A stretch of DNA of 64,000 nucleotides from Niveibacterium sp. SC-1. GTDB lineage: Bacteria; Pseudomonadota; Gammaproteobacteria; Burkholderiales; Rhodocyclaceae. Position numbers and translations under genes: made by a program. The stretch is from positions 2,728,001 through 2,792,000 of the forward strand of contig NZ_CP151275.1 of NCBI RefSeq assembly GCF_038235435.1. The letters are read 5' to 3'. The stretch's first letter is position 1, and each line of letters begins with the position of its first letter. Positions 1 to 8,537 of the stretch are shown piece by piece. A model generated the notes under the pieces. It was not told the DNA's origin. It made no database searches and saw only the letters and a program-made list of their open reading frames with translations.

Positions 1-1740
1 CTGAGCTTTGCCAGCGCGCCAGACTTCGAGAACCCGACAGATGCGGGCGCCAACAATGTCTACGACGTGATCGTGCAGGTCTCGGACGGGAGCATCACGG
101 ACACCCAGGCTATCGCCGTCACGGTGACCAACGTCAACGAGGCGCCGGTAATCACCAGCGACGGCGGCGGCGCCAACGCGGCGGTCAGCGTGCCCGAGAA
201 CGGCACCCTGGTCACCACGGTGACCGCCACCGATCCGGATGCCGCCTCCAGTCTCACCTACACCATCGTGGGCGGCGCGGACGCCGGCAAGTTCGTCATC
301 AACGCCAGCACCGGCCAGCTGAGCTTTGTCAGTGCTCCGGACTTCGAGAACCCTACAGATGCGGGTGCCAACAGCGTTTACGACGTCATCGTGCAGGTCT
401 CCGACGGCAGCATCACGGACACCCAGGCCATCGCCGTCACGGTAACCAACGTCAATGAGGCGCCGGTGATCACCAGCGACGGCGGCGGCGCCAACGCCGC
501 GGTCAGCGTGGCCGAGAACGGCGCCGTGGTCACCACGGTAACCGCCACCGATCCGGATGCCGCGTCCAGCCTCAGCTACACGATCGTGGGCGGCGCAGAC
601 GCCAGCAAGTTCGTCATCAATGCCAGTACCGGCCAACTGAGCTTCGCCAGCGCGCCAGACTTCGAGAACCCGACAGACGCGGGCGCCAACAACGTCTACG
701 ACGTGATCGTGCAGGTCTCGGACGGCAGCATCACGGACGCGCAGGCAATCGCCGTCACGGTCACGGACCTCAACGACAACGCGCCCGTGATCACCAGCGA
801 TGGCGGGCTCAGCAGTGCCGGCGTCACGGTGGCCGAGAATGCGCAGGCGGTGACCGCGGTGGCGGCATCCGATGCCGACGCCAACAGTACGCTCCACTAC
901 AGCATCGTGGGCGGGGCAGATGCCGGCAAGTTCGTCATCAACGCCGGCACCGGCCAGCTGAGCTTTGTCAGCGCACCGGACTTCGAGAACCCGACGGATG
1001 CAGGCGCCGACAACGTGTACGACGTGATCGTGCAGGTCTCCGACGGCAGCAACACCGACACGCAGGCCATCGCGGTGACCGTCACCAACGTCAACGAAGC
1101 GCCGGTGATCACCAGCGATGGCGGCGGCGCGAGTGCGGCTGTCAGCGTCCACGAGAACGGCGCCGTGGTGACCACGGTGACCGCCACCGATCCGGATGCC
1201 GCATCCAGTCTCAGCTACACCATCGTGGGCGGCGCGGACGCCGGCAAGTTCGTCATCAACGCCAGCACCGGCCAACTGAGCTTTGTCAGCGCGCCGGATT
1301 TCGAGAACCCGACGGATACAGACGGCAACAACGTCTATGACGTAGTCGTGCAGGTCTCCGACGGCAGCAACACAGATACCCAGTCCATCGCAGTGAGCAT
1401 CGTCGATCTCAATGACAACGCCCCGATGATCATCAGCGACGGCGGTGCGGCGACCGCCACCATCCAGGTCGTCGAGTCCGGCACGGCGGTCACCACCGTG
1501 GTCGCCCAGGATGCCGATGCCGGCAGCCAACTGAGCTACGCGATCGGCGGCGGGGCTGATGCCGATCTGTTTGTCATCGATGGCCGCACGGGCGGGCTGA
1601 GCTTCCGCACGCCGCCCTCCTTCGCCCTGCCACAGGATGCCGGTCACGATGGGCATTACGAAGTCATCGTGGTCGCAAGCGATGGGCAGCACGCCACGAC
1701 GCAGACTCTGAACGTGCTGGTCGCACCGATCGGAGGGCTG
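1..1740 (+). repeat. Tandem 318/321-bp repeats encoding cadherin domains
   Basis: The string beginning CTGAGCTT recurs at 1, 319, 637, 958, 1276 and 1597, giving periods of 318, 318, 321, 318 and 321 bp. The inner copies are nearly identical at the DNA level, while the last one has diverged strongly. This fits recent in-frame duplication of a domain, and copy number may vary between strains. The array continues beyond the left edge. Confidence 0.9.
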
Positions 1741-2415
1741 GGAAGCGTCTTGCCCGCCACACCCTCCGATGGCGGAACGAGCAATCCGGTGCAACCGCAC
1801 GTTCCCGGCTCCGGAAGCGATGTACGCGATCCTGGCAATCAGACGTCGCAAACCGCGACTCCAACAACGCGGCAGCCATCCGGCACGCATGGCGATGCGA
1901 CGCCGACTGCGGCGACCGACACGCCGGCTGCGGGGAATGATGAGCGCCCGGCCGGCGCTGGCCTCGCCGGACGCAGCCTGAGCTTCCAGCTGCCGGCGAT
2001 ACGCGTCGCCGAATTCAACGCCGCCATGCTGCAGATCAGTGAGCGCGAGACGCCCCGGATCGAGGTGTCCCGTCTGAGCACCACCGATCTCCTGAGCCAG
2101 CTTCTCTTGCGCGTGGAAGGCAACGGACGCCTGCATGTGGTGGCTGCGACAGCCAGCGTGGAAGTGTCGGATGCAGCGCCAGACCGCACGCACTTCGTGA
2201 TCGAACAGAGCCTGCGCGCCGGAGCGGTGGGCGCCACGCTCGGACTGTTGTGGTGGTTGCAGCGACTGGTACTGGTGTTCGGTAGCGGACTGGCGGCCGC
2301 CCCGGTGTGGCGCAGACTCGACCCGGTGCCGGTCCTGCACCAGGAGGGCAAGCGTCCCGCGCCCACGCCGGAGATGGACAGGGCGCATGTCAGCCGCGAG
2401 GAGTTGCGCACATGA
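1..2415 (+). CDS. Cadherin-repeat surface protein, C-terminal part (5' end outside window)
   Basis: The reading frame is open from base 1, so the gene starts upstream and only its last 804 residues are visible. About five cadherin-like repeats of 106-107 residues follow one another, each with a conserved LSF..APDFENPTD stretch, a VIVQVSDGS strand and a Ca-binding-type linker (VNEAPVITSDGG or LNDNAPVI). After about residue 575 comes a Thr/Pro/Gly-rich linker, then a degenerate domain and a hydrophobic stretch (around residues 745-770, GATLGLLWWLQRLVLVFG) that may anchor the C-terminus in a membrane. The likely role is an exported adhesin or matrix protein; the ligand is unknown. Its stop overlaps the start of the diguanylate cyclase (ATGA), suggesting co-translation and a link to c-di-GMP-controlled attachment. 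Confidence 0.8.
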   Translation: MSFASAPDFENPTDAGANNVYDVIVQVSDGSITDTQAIAVTVTNVNEAPVITSDGGGANAAVSVPENGTLVTTVTATDPDAASSLTYTIVGGADAGKFVINASTGQLSFVSAPDFENPTDAGANSVYDVIVQVSDGSITDTQAIAVTVTNVNEAPVITSDGGGANAAVSVAENGAVVTTVTATDPDAASSLSYTIVGGADASKFVINASTGQLSFASAPDFENPTDAGANNVYDVIVQVSDGSITDAQAIAVTVTDLNDNAPVITSDGGLSSAGVTVAENAQAVTAVAASDADANSTLHYSIVGGADAGKFVINAGTGQLSFVSAPDFENPTDAGADNVYDVIVQVSDGSNTDTQAIAVTVTNVNEAPVITSDGGGASAAVSVHENGAVVTTVTATDPDAASSLSYTIVGGADAGKFVINASTGQLSFVSAPDFENPTDTDGNNVYDVVVQVSDGSNTDTQSIAVSIVDLNDNAPMIISDGGAATATIQVVESGTAVTTVVAQDADAGSQLSYAIGGGADADLFVIDGRTGGLSFRTPPSFALPQDAGHDGHYEVIVVASDGQHATTQTLNVLVAPIGGLGSVLPATPSDGGTSNPVQPHVPGSGSDVRDPGNQTSQTATPTTRQPSGTHGDATPTAATDTPAAGNDERPAGAGLAGRSLSFQLPAIRVAEFNAAMLQISERETPRIEVSRLSTTDLLSQLLLRVEGNGRLHVVAATASVEVSDAAPDRTHFVIEQSLRAGAVGATLGLLWWLQRLVLVFGSGLAAAPVWRRLDPVPVLHQEGKRPAPTPEMDRAHVSREELRT

Positions 2416-4025
2416 AGCGGGCCGCCTTGCGGAATCTCTGGCAGCGCGTCAACAGCGCCGTCATGCTCAGCGGCGGACTGGTGATGCTGCTCGGCCTCAC
2501 GCTTTTCATGCTCGACGGCTGGACGGGCTTTCTCTCCGGCGACGCGCAGACACAGCAACGCCTGGCGCAGGAGCGCGTGCAGGCAACCGCGCCGCTGCTG
2601 ATCGAAATCCTGGACCAGGGCGACACGCGCCGCCTGGAACGCGCCCTGCACCAACAGTTGTTGCCCGACGGCACGCTGATCTCCGTGGGTGTGCGGGGTG
2701 CCGATGGCCAGCTTCGCCAGAAGGCCGGTCCGCACCCGTTGAACTGGGCGGAGACGGGCGATGCCTTGGCGCTCCGGGTTCCCTTGTTCCAGCACCGCGT
2801 CGACGCGGCCGGCGAGCGCGACGCGCCGGCCGGCTTCATCGAATTCCGCTTCCGTGCCGCCCCCGCGCCATGGAGTCTCGGCTGGTGGCTGCAGCCCGCC
2901 CCCCTGACGGCCTTGCTGACCGTTCTGCTCTGCCTGCCCCTGTTCGTGCTCTACCTGTGGCGGGTACTGGTACAGCTGGACCCCTCCCGCGCCGTGCCGG
3001 AGCACGTGCGCAACGCCTTCGACAGCTTCGTCGAGGGCGTGCTGGTGGTGGATCCGCGCGGGCGCGTCCTGCTGGCCAACCGCGCGGCGCGCGAGATGCT
3101 CGGAGGGGAGCGCGCCGTGAGCGAAGCCTCGCGCCTGGCGGAGACGCCCTTCTTCGCAGGCGCCTTTGGCGAGGGCCGAACTCCACCCTGGCAGCGTGCA
3201 ATGTTGCAATCCGAGCTCGTCGAACGCGAAGAGCTGGTGGTGGGCGAAGCGGACCGCCGGCGCTATCTGCGCCTGTCCTGTTCGCCCATCCTGGAACGCC
3301 CGGGCCTCGTGCGCGGCTGCATGGTCACCGTGATGGACGAGACCTCCCTCCAGGCCCTGACGCGCAACCTGAGCGACACCGTGGTGGCACTGGAGAGTTC
3401 GCGCAGCCAGATCAGCCAGCAGAACGAGGAACTGACGCGCCTGGCCACGCGCGACCCGATGACCGGCACACTGAACCGCCGCGCCTTGTTCGAGCAGATG
3501 GAACAGGCCTTTGCAGCGGCGCGCAGCGAAGGCCTGCAACTGGCCTGCATCATGGCCGACATCGACCATTTCAAGCGCTTCAACGACAGCTACGGACACA
3601 CCGTGGGCGACGAGGTGATCGTCAGCTTCTCCCTCGCGCTGCGCAGCGGCGTGCGCGACAGCGACGTGCTGGGCCGCTACGGCGGCGAGGAGTTCTGCAT
3701 TCTCTTGCGTGGCGTGGGTGCCATGGGCGCCATGCGCCGCGCGGAAACCCTGCGTGCCAGCGTCGAGGAACAGGCCGGCGCGCGCGTGGTGGTCGCAGAG
3801 CAGGCGCTGAGCGTCACGGCGAGTTTCGGCGTGGCCATGCTGAACCCGAGCGTGCAGACGCTGACCGATCTGATCGAGGCGGCCGACGCAGCGCTGTATC
3901 GCTCCAAGCAGGAAGGACGCAACCGCGTCACGCTCGCGGCGGGCGCCGGGAGCGAAGCGGGCGCCGACTTGCTCCCAGCCTCCCCGCCAGCACCTCCCGC
4001 CAAGGACGTCGCTACGCCGAACTGA
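2412..4025 (+). CDS. Membrane diguanylate cyclase (PAS-GGDEF)
   Basis: This 537-residue inner-membrane enzyme should make cyclic di-GMP from two GTP. It has an N-terminal membrane helix (about residues 14-34), a periplasmic sensor region, a second helix (about 160-185), a PAS domain (FDSFVEGVLVVDPRGRVLLAN), a short coiled coil and a C-terminal GGDEF domain. The active-site signature is intact as RYGGEEF, and the product-inhibition I-site RxxD (RDSD) lies five residues before it, so feedback inhibition is expected. The ATG at 2412 was chosen because it overlaps the upstream stop as ATGA; longer starts would run inside the adhesin gene. It is probably co-transcribed with the surface protein and regulates surface attachment. 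The gene converges on the ferredoxin gene with only 6 bp between the stops. Confidence 0.9.
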   Translation: MKRAALRNLWQRVNSAVMLSGGLVMLLGLTLFMLDGWTGFLSGDAQTQQRLAQERVQATAPLLIEILDQGDTRRLERALHQQLLPDGTLISVGVRGADGQLRQKAGPHPLNWAETGDALALRVPLFQHRVDAAGERDAPAGFIEFRFRAAPAPWSLGWWLQPAPLTALLTVLLCLPLFVLYLWRVLVQLDPSRAVPEHVRNAFDSFVEGVLVVDPRGRVLLANRAAREMLGGERAVSEASRLAETPFFAGAFGEGRTPPWQRAMLQSELVEREELVVGEADRRRYLRLSCSPILERPGLVRGCMVTVMDETSLQALTRNLSDTVVALESSRSQISQQNEELTRLATRDPMTGTLNRRALFEQMEQAFAAARSEGLQLACIMADIDHFKRFNDSYGHTVGDEVIVSFSLALRSGVRDSDVLGRYGGEEFCILLRGVGAMGAMRRAETLRASVEEQAGARVVVAEQALSVTASFGVAMLNPSVQTLTDLIEAADAALYRSKQEGRNRVTLAAGAGSEAGADLLPASPPAPPAKDVATPN

Positions 4026-4031
4026 CAGCGC

Positions 4032-4328
4032 TCAAACGAAGCTGAGCAGTTCCACGATCACGTCCTCCTCTCCGATCACGGCCTGGCAGGCCAGGCGCGA
4101 CTTCGAGCCAACGCCGACAATGCTGTCGAGCTTCTCGTGTTCGGGGCGCTGTGCGCGGCTCAGGCTCTTGCGCCCCTCATGTACGAACACATGACAGGCG
4201 CCGCAGCTGGCCTTGCCACCACACTTGCTGACGAGGTTGCCACCGGCGGCGAGGATCGCTGCGAGCAGCGTCGTACCCGCTGCGACTTCGGTGGTGCTTC
4301 CGGCGGGCTGGAGGGTGAGCTTGGGCAT
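4032..4328 (-). CDS. [2Fe-2S] ferredoxin, end of the nifB operon
   Basis: A 98-residue ferredoxin of the plant/adrenodoxin fold. The cluster ligands are visible as KCGGKASCGACH (C-x5-C-x2-C) near residues 36-45 and a fourth Cys in RLACQAV near residue 81. It is the last gene of the leftward nifB unit and follows the SIR2-like gene by 33 bp, with a good ribosome site (AAGGAG) before the ATG. It probably donates electrons to nitrogenase maturation or to the reductase itself; the partner cannot be read from sequence. It differs from the ISC-type Fdx at 22822 and the thioredoxin-fold ferredoxin at 31818. Confidence 0.88.
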   Translation of the reverse strand: MPKLTLQPAGSTTEVAAGTTLLAAILAAGGNLVSKCGGKASCGACHVFVHEGRKSLSRAQRPEHEKLDSIVGVGSKSRLACQAVIGEEDVIVELLSFV

Positions 4329-4361
4329 GGGGAGTTCTCCTTGAGGTAGAAAAGCAAACGG

Positions 4362-5222
4362 TCAGGTGGCCGAAGCCATCGCGCCCGCCACGCGGGCGAC
4401 ATCGCGCTGGCAAGCCGTGAGCACGGCGACGAAGGCTTCGAGCGAGGCGGCGATCGGCGTGATGTTCTGTTCTTGCAGGAAGCGCGCTTCCATACGGGTC
4501 GGTGCCTCGGCCAGCACGGCCCAGTGCATGTGGCTGGAGCGCTTCATGATCTGGCGCGCAAAGCTGCGCGCGAGCTGGTCGTTGAAGCGGCAACCGAGGA
4601 AGAGGAAGTTGCGGTCGCTGCGCAGCGCCTGTACACGCACGGGGATCGGCGTCTGGATGTCGATCTCGGTCAGGACCTCGACATAGTCGGCGTCGGAAAC
4701 GAGGTAGTTCGCTGCGGGGCGGCGCGAACCGATCGGCTTGTAGAGCACCGTCTGCCACACGGCCGCAGGCTCGCCCACCGCTTCACCCGCCGCGTCGTAC
4801 CAGCCGGTCCATTGCCCGAAGTGTTCGGACTGCGACAGACCCTGCACTTCGCCCCAGGCGTCGCCCCGCGCCTGCAGGGCCGCAGCCATGGCGCCGTCGT
4901 ACCAGGTGTCGACGATCAACGGAAAGCCTTGGGCCGCCAGCCACGCGTGCAGCGCACCGGGCACCGGGGTGGCCGCGAAGGCCGCGTTCATCTGCTCGAC
5001 CAGTGTCTTGCGGTGCTTGAAGTTCTCGATGAACTGGGCGGCCTGGGTGAGCCGGTTGCGGATCTTGTGCGGCACCGAGACCCTGGCGGTCAGCTGGGCC
5101 ACCAGGGCTTCGGGCGAAGCCGGCACGGGATAGTCAGGCGCCACCGCCAACACGCCGGGCCCGAGGTAGGGAACAAGGGTGCCGCCGGCAAGGCTGGCGA
5201 TGAGTGGCTCGGGCAGGTTCAT
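4362..5222 (-). CDS. SIR2-like domain protein with degenerate active site (nif-associated)
   Basis: This 286-residue protein resembles the SIR2-like (SIR2_2) NAD-binding family. It has an N-terminal glycine-rich loop (LVPYLGPGVL, residues 17-25) and a later NFLFLGCRFND segment. The segment aligning with the family's K-x-H-G catalytic stretch reads YKPIGS (K162, I164), so the active-site His is replaced by Ile; the usual TTNYD-type motif reads DTWYDG. It is therefore probably not a working NAD hydrolase or deacetylase. The ATG at 5222 has an AGAGGA ribosome site, whereas the longer in-frame start at 5288 lies inside the upstream gene. It sits in the nifB operon between the DegT-like gene and a ferredoxin. 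The role in nitrogen fixation is unknown. Confidence 0.7.
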   Translation of the reverse strand: MNLPEPLIASLAGGTLVPYLGPGVLAVAPDYPVPASPEALVAQLTARVSVPHKIRNRLTQAAQFIENFKHRKTLVEQMNAAFAATPVPGALHAWLAAQGFPLIVDTWYDGAMAAALQARGDAWGEVQGLSQSEHFGQWTGWYDAAGEAVGEPAAVWQTVLYKPIGSRRPAANYLVSDADYVEVLTEIDIQTPIPVRVQALRSDRNFLFLGCRFNDQLARSFARQIMKRSSHMHWAVLAEAPTRMEARFLQEQNITPIAASLEAFVAVLTACQRDVARVAGAMASAT

Positions 5223-5259
5223 GGGAGATCCTCTAGGAAAGGAAGGGCCGCCCCGGGGC

Positions 5260-6438
5260 TCAATAGATCGGCACACCAGCGCCGACATTGGTAGCGGTGT
5301 CCTTCAAGGTACCGACGATGAAGCGCACTTCGTCCTGGCTCAGGAACCCGTGAAAGGGCAGCGCGAGCGCGCGGTCCGCGATGCGCTGGGTGTTGGGGAG
5401 CACCGGGGGCGGGACGGCGAACGAGCCCGCAGCGCCCTGTTCCTTCCCCATGCGCTCGTAGTGGAAATGCCGGTGCAGCGGACGCGAGTAGATGGCCGAT
5501 TCGACGGCCTCGTCGTCGAGGTCCTGGATCAGTTGGTCGCGCGCGCTCGCGGCGAAGCGCTTGCCGAGGTGCACCACATAGAGCATCCAGTGCACTTCGG
5601 TGACATCCGGCGCCAGGTACGGCGGCTTGATGCCCTCGAAGCTCTGCATGATCTCGTGGTACCAGACCTCCACCTGCTTGCGCCGTGCGAGGATCTCGTC
5701 GATGCGTTCCAGCTGGGCCACGGCCACGGCCGCGGCCAGGTCGCCCATCCCGGCGGCGAGCGGCACGCGGCTGCCCACCGACACCGAACGGCGATCGGCG
5801 AGCCCGTGGGCACGCAGGTAGTGCAGCTCGGTGGCGAGATCGCGATCATCGGTCAGCACGACGCCGCCTTCGCCGCAGCAGAGCGCGAGTGGCTGCGAGA
5901 AGTCGAAGATCGCGAGATCGCCGAAGCTGCCCACCAAACGATCGAGATAGCGAGAGCCGATCGCTTCCGAGGAGTCCTCGATCAGCGCGAGCGCATGGCG
6001 CGTGGCGATCTCCCGCAACGCCCGCCAGGCCGCCGGGTGCCCGTTGCAGTTGCCGGCCAGGATTGCCCGCGTGCGTGGCGTGATCTTCTCCTCCACCGCT
6101 TCGGGCGCCAGCGAGCCGGACCAGTAGTCGATGTCTGCAAACACCGGCGTGGCGCCCACATGGACGATCGCATGAGCCAGCTGGTGCCAGCTGTAGGCGC
6201 TCGCGATCACCTCGTCCCCCGGCCCGATGCCGAGCGCGCGCAGCGCGAGCCAGGTGCCCGCCATGCCACCCGACACCGCGACCGCGTAGCGGCGGCCGTG
6301 AAAGTCCGCGAAGATGGACTCGAACGCTTCGACCATCGCGCCGGAGGACAGCCGACCCGAGCGCAGCACCTGCTCGACGAGCCGCGATTCGCGCTCGGCC
6401 AAGTCGGCGTGTGACAGGGGGATCCAGTCGCTGTCCAT
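5260..6438 (-). CDS. DegT/DnrJ/EryC1/StrS aminotransferase homologue lacking the PLP lysine
   Basis: A 392-residue fold-type I protein of the sugar-aminotransferase family. Family landmarks are present: GIGPGDEVI (residues 70-78), GATPVFADID (95-104), the PLP-ring aspartate region LIEDSSEA (152-159) and the GEGG loop (189-192). The segment before GEGG reads SQPLALCC, so the position of the Schiff-base lysine, five residues before the first Gly of GEGG, is Leu184 (codon 5887-5889). A normal PLP transamination is therefore unlikely; a binding, scaffolding or altered reaction is inferred. It is 37 bp upstream of the SIR2-like gene in the nifB operon, whose own active site is also degenerate. Family assignment is firm, function is not. 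Confidence 0.8.
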   Translation of the reverse strand: MDSDWIPLSHADLAERESRLVEQVLRSGRLSSGAMVEAFESIFADFHGRRYAVAVSGGMAGTWLALRALGIGPGDEVIASAYSWHQLAHAIVHVGATPVFADIDYWSGSLAPEAVEEKITPRTRAILAGNCNGHPAAWRALREIATRHALALIEDSSEAIGSRYLDRLVGSFGDLAIFDFSQPLALCCGEGGVVLTDDRDLATELHYLRAHGLADRRSVSVGSRVPLAAGMGDLAAAVAVAQLERIDEILARRKQVEVWYHEIMQSFEGIKPPYLAPDVTEVHWMLYVVHLGKRFAASARDQLIQDLDDEAVESAIYSRPLHRHFHYERMGKEQGAAGSFAVPPPVLPNTQRIADRALALPFHGFLSQDEVRFIVGTLKDTATNVGAGVPIY

Positions 6439-6493
6439 GATCGGGCCTCTTGTCGGTGGGTGTGAGCGAGTGCGAACGCGAGAGCGCTACGGA

Positions 6494-6760
6494 CTAGGTC
6501 CGCTGCGTGAGGACGATCGCCTGTGCGTGCGCCGGGTCACCCGTCACAGACCAGCAGTGGCCGTCGCTCTGCATCAGGAACATGTCGCGGTCGCCTAGCC
6601 GCAGCACCGGCGTCTCGCCACGCATATCGAACGCATCCACGGCCGAGGCGCGGATGCCAGGAAGCAGGCGTCGCAGTGCCTGCACCGCATCGCCCACGCT
6701 GGCGGCGACGAGCGCGACGCGGGCAGCCTGCGTCAGCTCTTGCGCGTCGATCGCCATCAT
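6494..6760 (-). CDS. Small conserved nif-cluster protein next to nifT
   Basis: An 88-residue soluble protein with no recognisable cofactor motif. The pattern of an N-terminal amphipathic helix, a VDAFDMRGETPVLR segment and a C-terminal HCWSVTGDPAHA stretch resembles a small protein family that I recall beside nifT in proteobacterial nif clusters (possibly DUF6129). The start at 6760 overlaps the nifT stop as ATGATG/TGA, with a GGAGG ribosome site just upstream. Its position between nifT and the DegT-like gene suggests a nitrogenase maturation helper role. The function is unknown. Confidence 0.7.
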   Translation of the reverse strand: MMAIDAQELTQAARVALVAASVGDAVQALRRLLPGIRASAVDAFDMRGETPVLRLGDRDMFLMQSDGHCWSVTGDPAHAQAIVLTQRT

Positions 6761-6972
6761 TCGCCTCCGCCCAGGCGCTTCGCCTCGACCGTGATCGGCA
6801 GGCGCGTCTCCGCCGGCATCTCCGGCAAGGCCATCTCCCACCCGTTGCCCAGGGTCACCGTGCCGCCCCAGAGTTCGGGTCGCTGCATCGCGACGATCGG
6901 CTCCTCCAGGTCTTTCTTGGGTACGTAGAGCGAGAGACCGCCCTTGGCGTCTTTGCGGATCATGACTTTCAT
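6757..6972 (-). CDS. nifT: NifT/FixU family protein
   Basis: A 71-residue protein matching the NifT family over its full length: MKVMIRKD at the start, YVPKKDLEEPIV, PELWGGTV, LPEMPAETRLPITVEAKRL at the end. NifT is a small protein of unclear function commonly found near nif structural or maturation genes. Both ends are translationally coupled: its ATG overlaps the nifS stop and its stop overlaps the next ATG. Here it is far from nifHDK and rides in the nifB operon. Confidence 0.92.
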   Translation of the reverse strand: MKVMIRKDAKGGLSLYVPKKDLEEPIVAMQRPELWGGTVTLGNGWEMALPEMPAETRLPITVEAKRLGGGE

Positions 6973-8153
6973 GCGAGTGCTCCCGAAGTGGGCTGAGTGT
7001 TCGTCTGGGGCGGCGGCGGGGCCACGGCGGCCGGCTCTGCAGCGAGGCTTGCGAAGGCGCCCAGGGTTTCGGCGATTTCCTCCTCGCTCGTCTCGCTGCC
7101 CAGCGAGAGGCGGACCGCGCCATGCGCCACGCTCGCAGGCACGCCCATCGCGATGAGCACATGCGAGGGCTCCGTGCCTCCGGAGGAACAGGCGGCGCCG
7201 GACGAGGCAAAGATGCCGCGGCGCTCGAGGTGCCTGAGTACCTTCTCGGCGGAAAGACCGGCGAGGCTGATGCAACTCGTGTTCGGCAGCCGCGCGGCGG
7301 CGTGGCCATGCACCAGCAGCCGATCACCGAAGCAGGTCGCGAGTCCGGCTTCGAGCTGGTCACGCAGCCCGCCAAGGCGCGCGGCACGCTCGCTCAGGGC
7401 GGTCCGCGCGTGCTGTGCGGCCACTCCGAAGCCGACGATGCCCGCCACGTTCTCGGTACCGCCGCGGCGCGCCCGCTCTTGCCGTCCTGCAATCAGGCTG
7501 GGCCAGCTCAGGCCCTTGCGGATCACCAGCGCCCCACTGCCCTTGGGGCCATGGAGCTTGTGCGCGGAGAGCGAAAGCAGATCCGCCCCGAGCGCGGCGA
7601 AGTCGACGGGGAGCTTGCCCGCGCACTGGGTGGCGTCGACATGGAAGGGCACGCCATGCGCCCGCGCAATCACGGCGAGGTCCGCGACCGGCTGGAGTAC
7701 GCCGGTCTCGTTGTTGGCGGCCATCACCGAGACCAGTGCAGCCTTGTCGCGCAAGGCCTCTTGCAGCACACGCGGCGAAACCCGGCCGCAGGCGTCGACC
7801 GGCAGCAGACTCACCTCCACGCCCTCCTCCCTCAGGCGCAGGGCGCTCGCGAGATAGCCCGCGTGCTCAACCGCCGAGAGCAGCACCCGACGCGGCGCGC
7901 CGGATCGATGCAGCGCGCCATGCAATGCGTGATGGTTCGCCTCCGTGGCGCCGCTGGTGAATACCACCTCGACAGGCTGCGCGCCGACGAGGGCGGCCAC
8001 GTCCGCGCGGGCCGCAACCATCCAGGCGCGTACCGACTGTCCCAGCGCGTGGCGTGAGGACGGGTTGGCCCAGGCGTTCGCCTGGCAGGCTCCCATCGTT
8101 GCGATGACCTCGGGCAGCGGGCGCGTCGTAGCGTTGTGGTCGAGATAGATCAT
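6969..8153 (-). CDS. nifS: Cysteine desulfurase NifS
   Basis: A 394-residue pyridoxal-phosphate enzyme that removes sulfur from cysteine and passes it as persulfide to Fe-S scaffolds. The N-terminus MIYLDHNATTRPLP is typical. The PLP lysine lies in SLSAHKLHGPKG and the catalytic Cys in SSGAACSSGGTEPSHVL. The tail after about residue 370 is Pro/Ala-rich. I chose the ATG at 8153; a GTG at 8162, directly after the upstream stop, would add three residues. It is distinct from the IscS-type enzyme at 18310, so the nif region carries two desulfurases. It lies in the nifB operon, coupled to nifT. Confidence 0.88.
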   Translation of the reverse strand: MIYLDHNATTRPLPEVIATMGACQANAWANPSSRHALGQSVRAWMVAARADVAALVGAQPVEVVFTSGATEANHHALHGALHRSGAPRRVLLSAVEHAGYLASALRLREEGVEVSLLPVDACGRVSPRVLQEALRDKAALVSVMAANNETGVLQPVADLAVIARAHGVPFHVDATQCAGKLPVDFAALGADLLSLSAHKLHGPKGSGALVIRKGLSWPSLIAGRQERARRGGTENVAGIVGFGVAAQHARTALSERAARLGGLRDQLEAGLATCFGDRLLVHGHAAARLPNTSCISLAGLSAEKVLRHLERRGIFASSGAACSSGGTEPSHVLIAMGVPASVAHGAVRLSLGSETSEEEIAETLGAFASLAAEPAAVAPPPPQTNTQPTSGALA

Positions 8154-8162
8154 CGCGCGCAC

Positions 8163-8507
8163 TCAGGGCCAGAAGCAGCGTTCTTCGTCGGCACAGAGCA
8201 CTCCCATCAACGCACCCAAGGAACCATGCCGGCCATGCATCACCCAGAGCTGTTCCGCGTGATCCCGGTTGTAGAGCAGCCAGCTGCCGTCACTGTGCTC
8301 GATGCGCGCAATGTCGATCACGCCGCCGGCCTGGTCCACGTTGCGCGAGCAGCACGGGCTACGGACGAACCACGCGCTGCTCCCGAATGACACCTCGGGT
8401 GCGACGTAGCGATAGCGCTGGCGGCTCCTGAGCGCGCGCATCACGCGCCGGCGCACGAGTTCGGCCTCGCCGACGAGCTGGGAAGCAGGCAACACACGGT
8501 CGGGCAT
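8163..8507 (-). CDS. Small conserved nif-cluster protein with a CC motif
   Basis: A 114-residue protein with an Arg-rich N-terminal part (LVRRRVMRALRSRQRYRY) followed by FVRSPCCSRNVD, a GGVIDIARI strand, WLLYNRDHAEQLWVMH and a C-terminal ERCFWP. I recall similar small proteins in proteobacterial nif clusters, and the fold recalls DUF3024-type domains, but this is not certain. The ATG at 8507 is favoured because GGAGG lies 8 bp upstream; a second ATG at 8522 has no comparable site. It is immediately upstream of nifS. The paired Cys might bind metal or an Fe-S partner. The function is unknown. Confidence 0.65.
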   Translation of the reverse strand: MPDRVLPASQLVGEAELVRRRVMRALRSRQRYRYVAPEVSFGSSAWFVRSPCCSRNVDQAGGVIDIARIEHSDGSWLLYNRDHAEQLWVMHGRHGSLGALMGVLCADEERCFWP

Positions 8508-8537
8508 GAGCTGGGCCTCCATGATCTGCCGCGCCCT

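Noticed and set aside
1..1740. CRISPR-like or mobile-element repeats
   Set aside because: The repeats are 318/321 bp, in frame, and encode cadherin domains, so they are coding tandem repeats.
1839..3599. 586-codon open frame on the minus strand across the adhesin end and the diguanylate cyclase
   Set aside because: It is antisense to a clear GGDEF protein, has biased low-complexity composition, and shows no family features. High GC creates long antisense frames.
5179..6414. 411-codon plus-strand frame opposite the DegT homologue
   Set aside because: It is antisense shadow coding only; the minus-strand protein has full family conservation.
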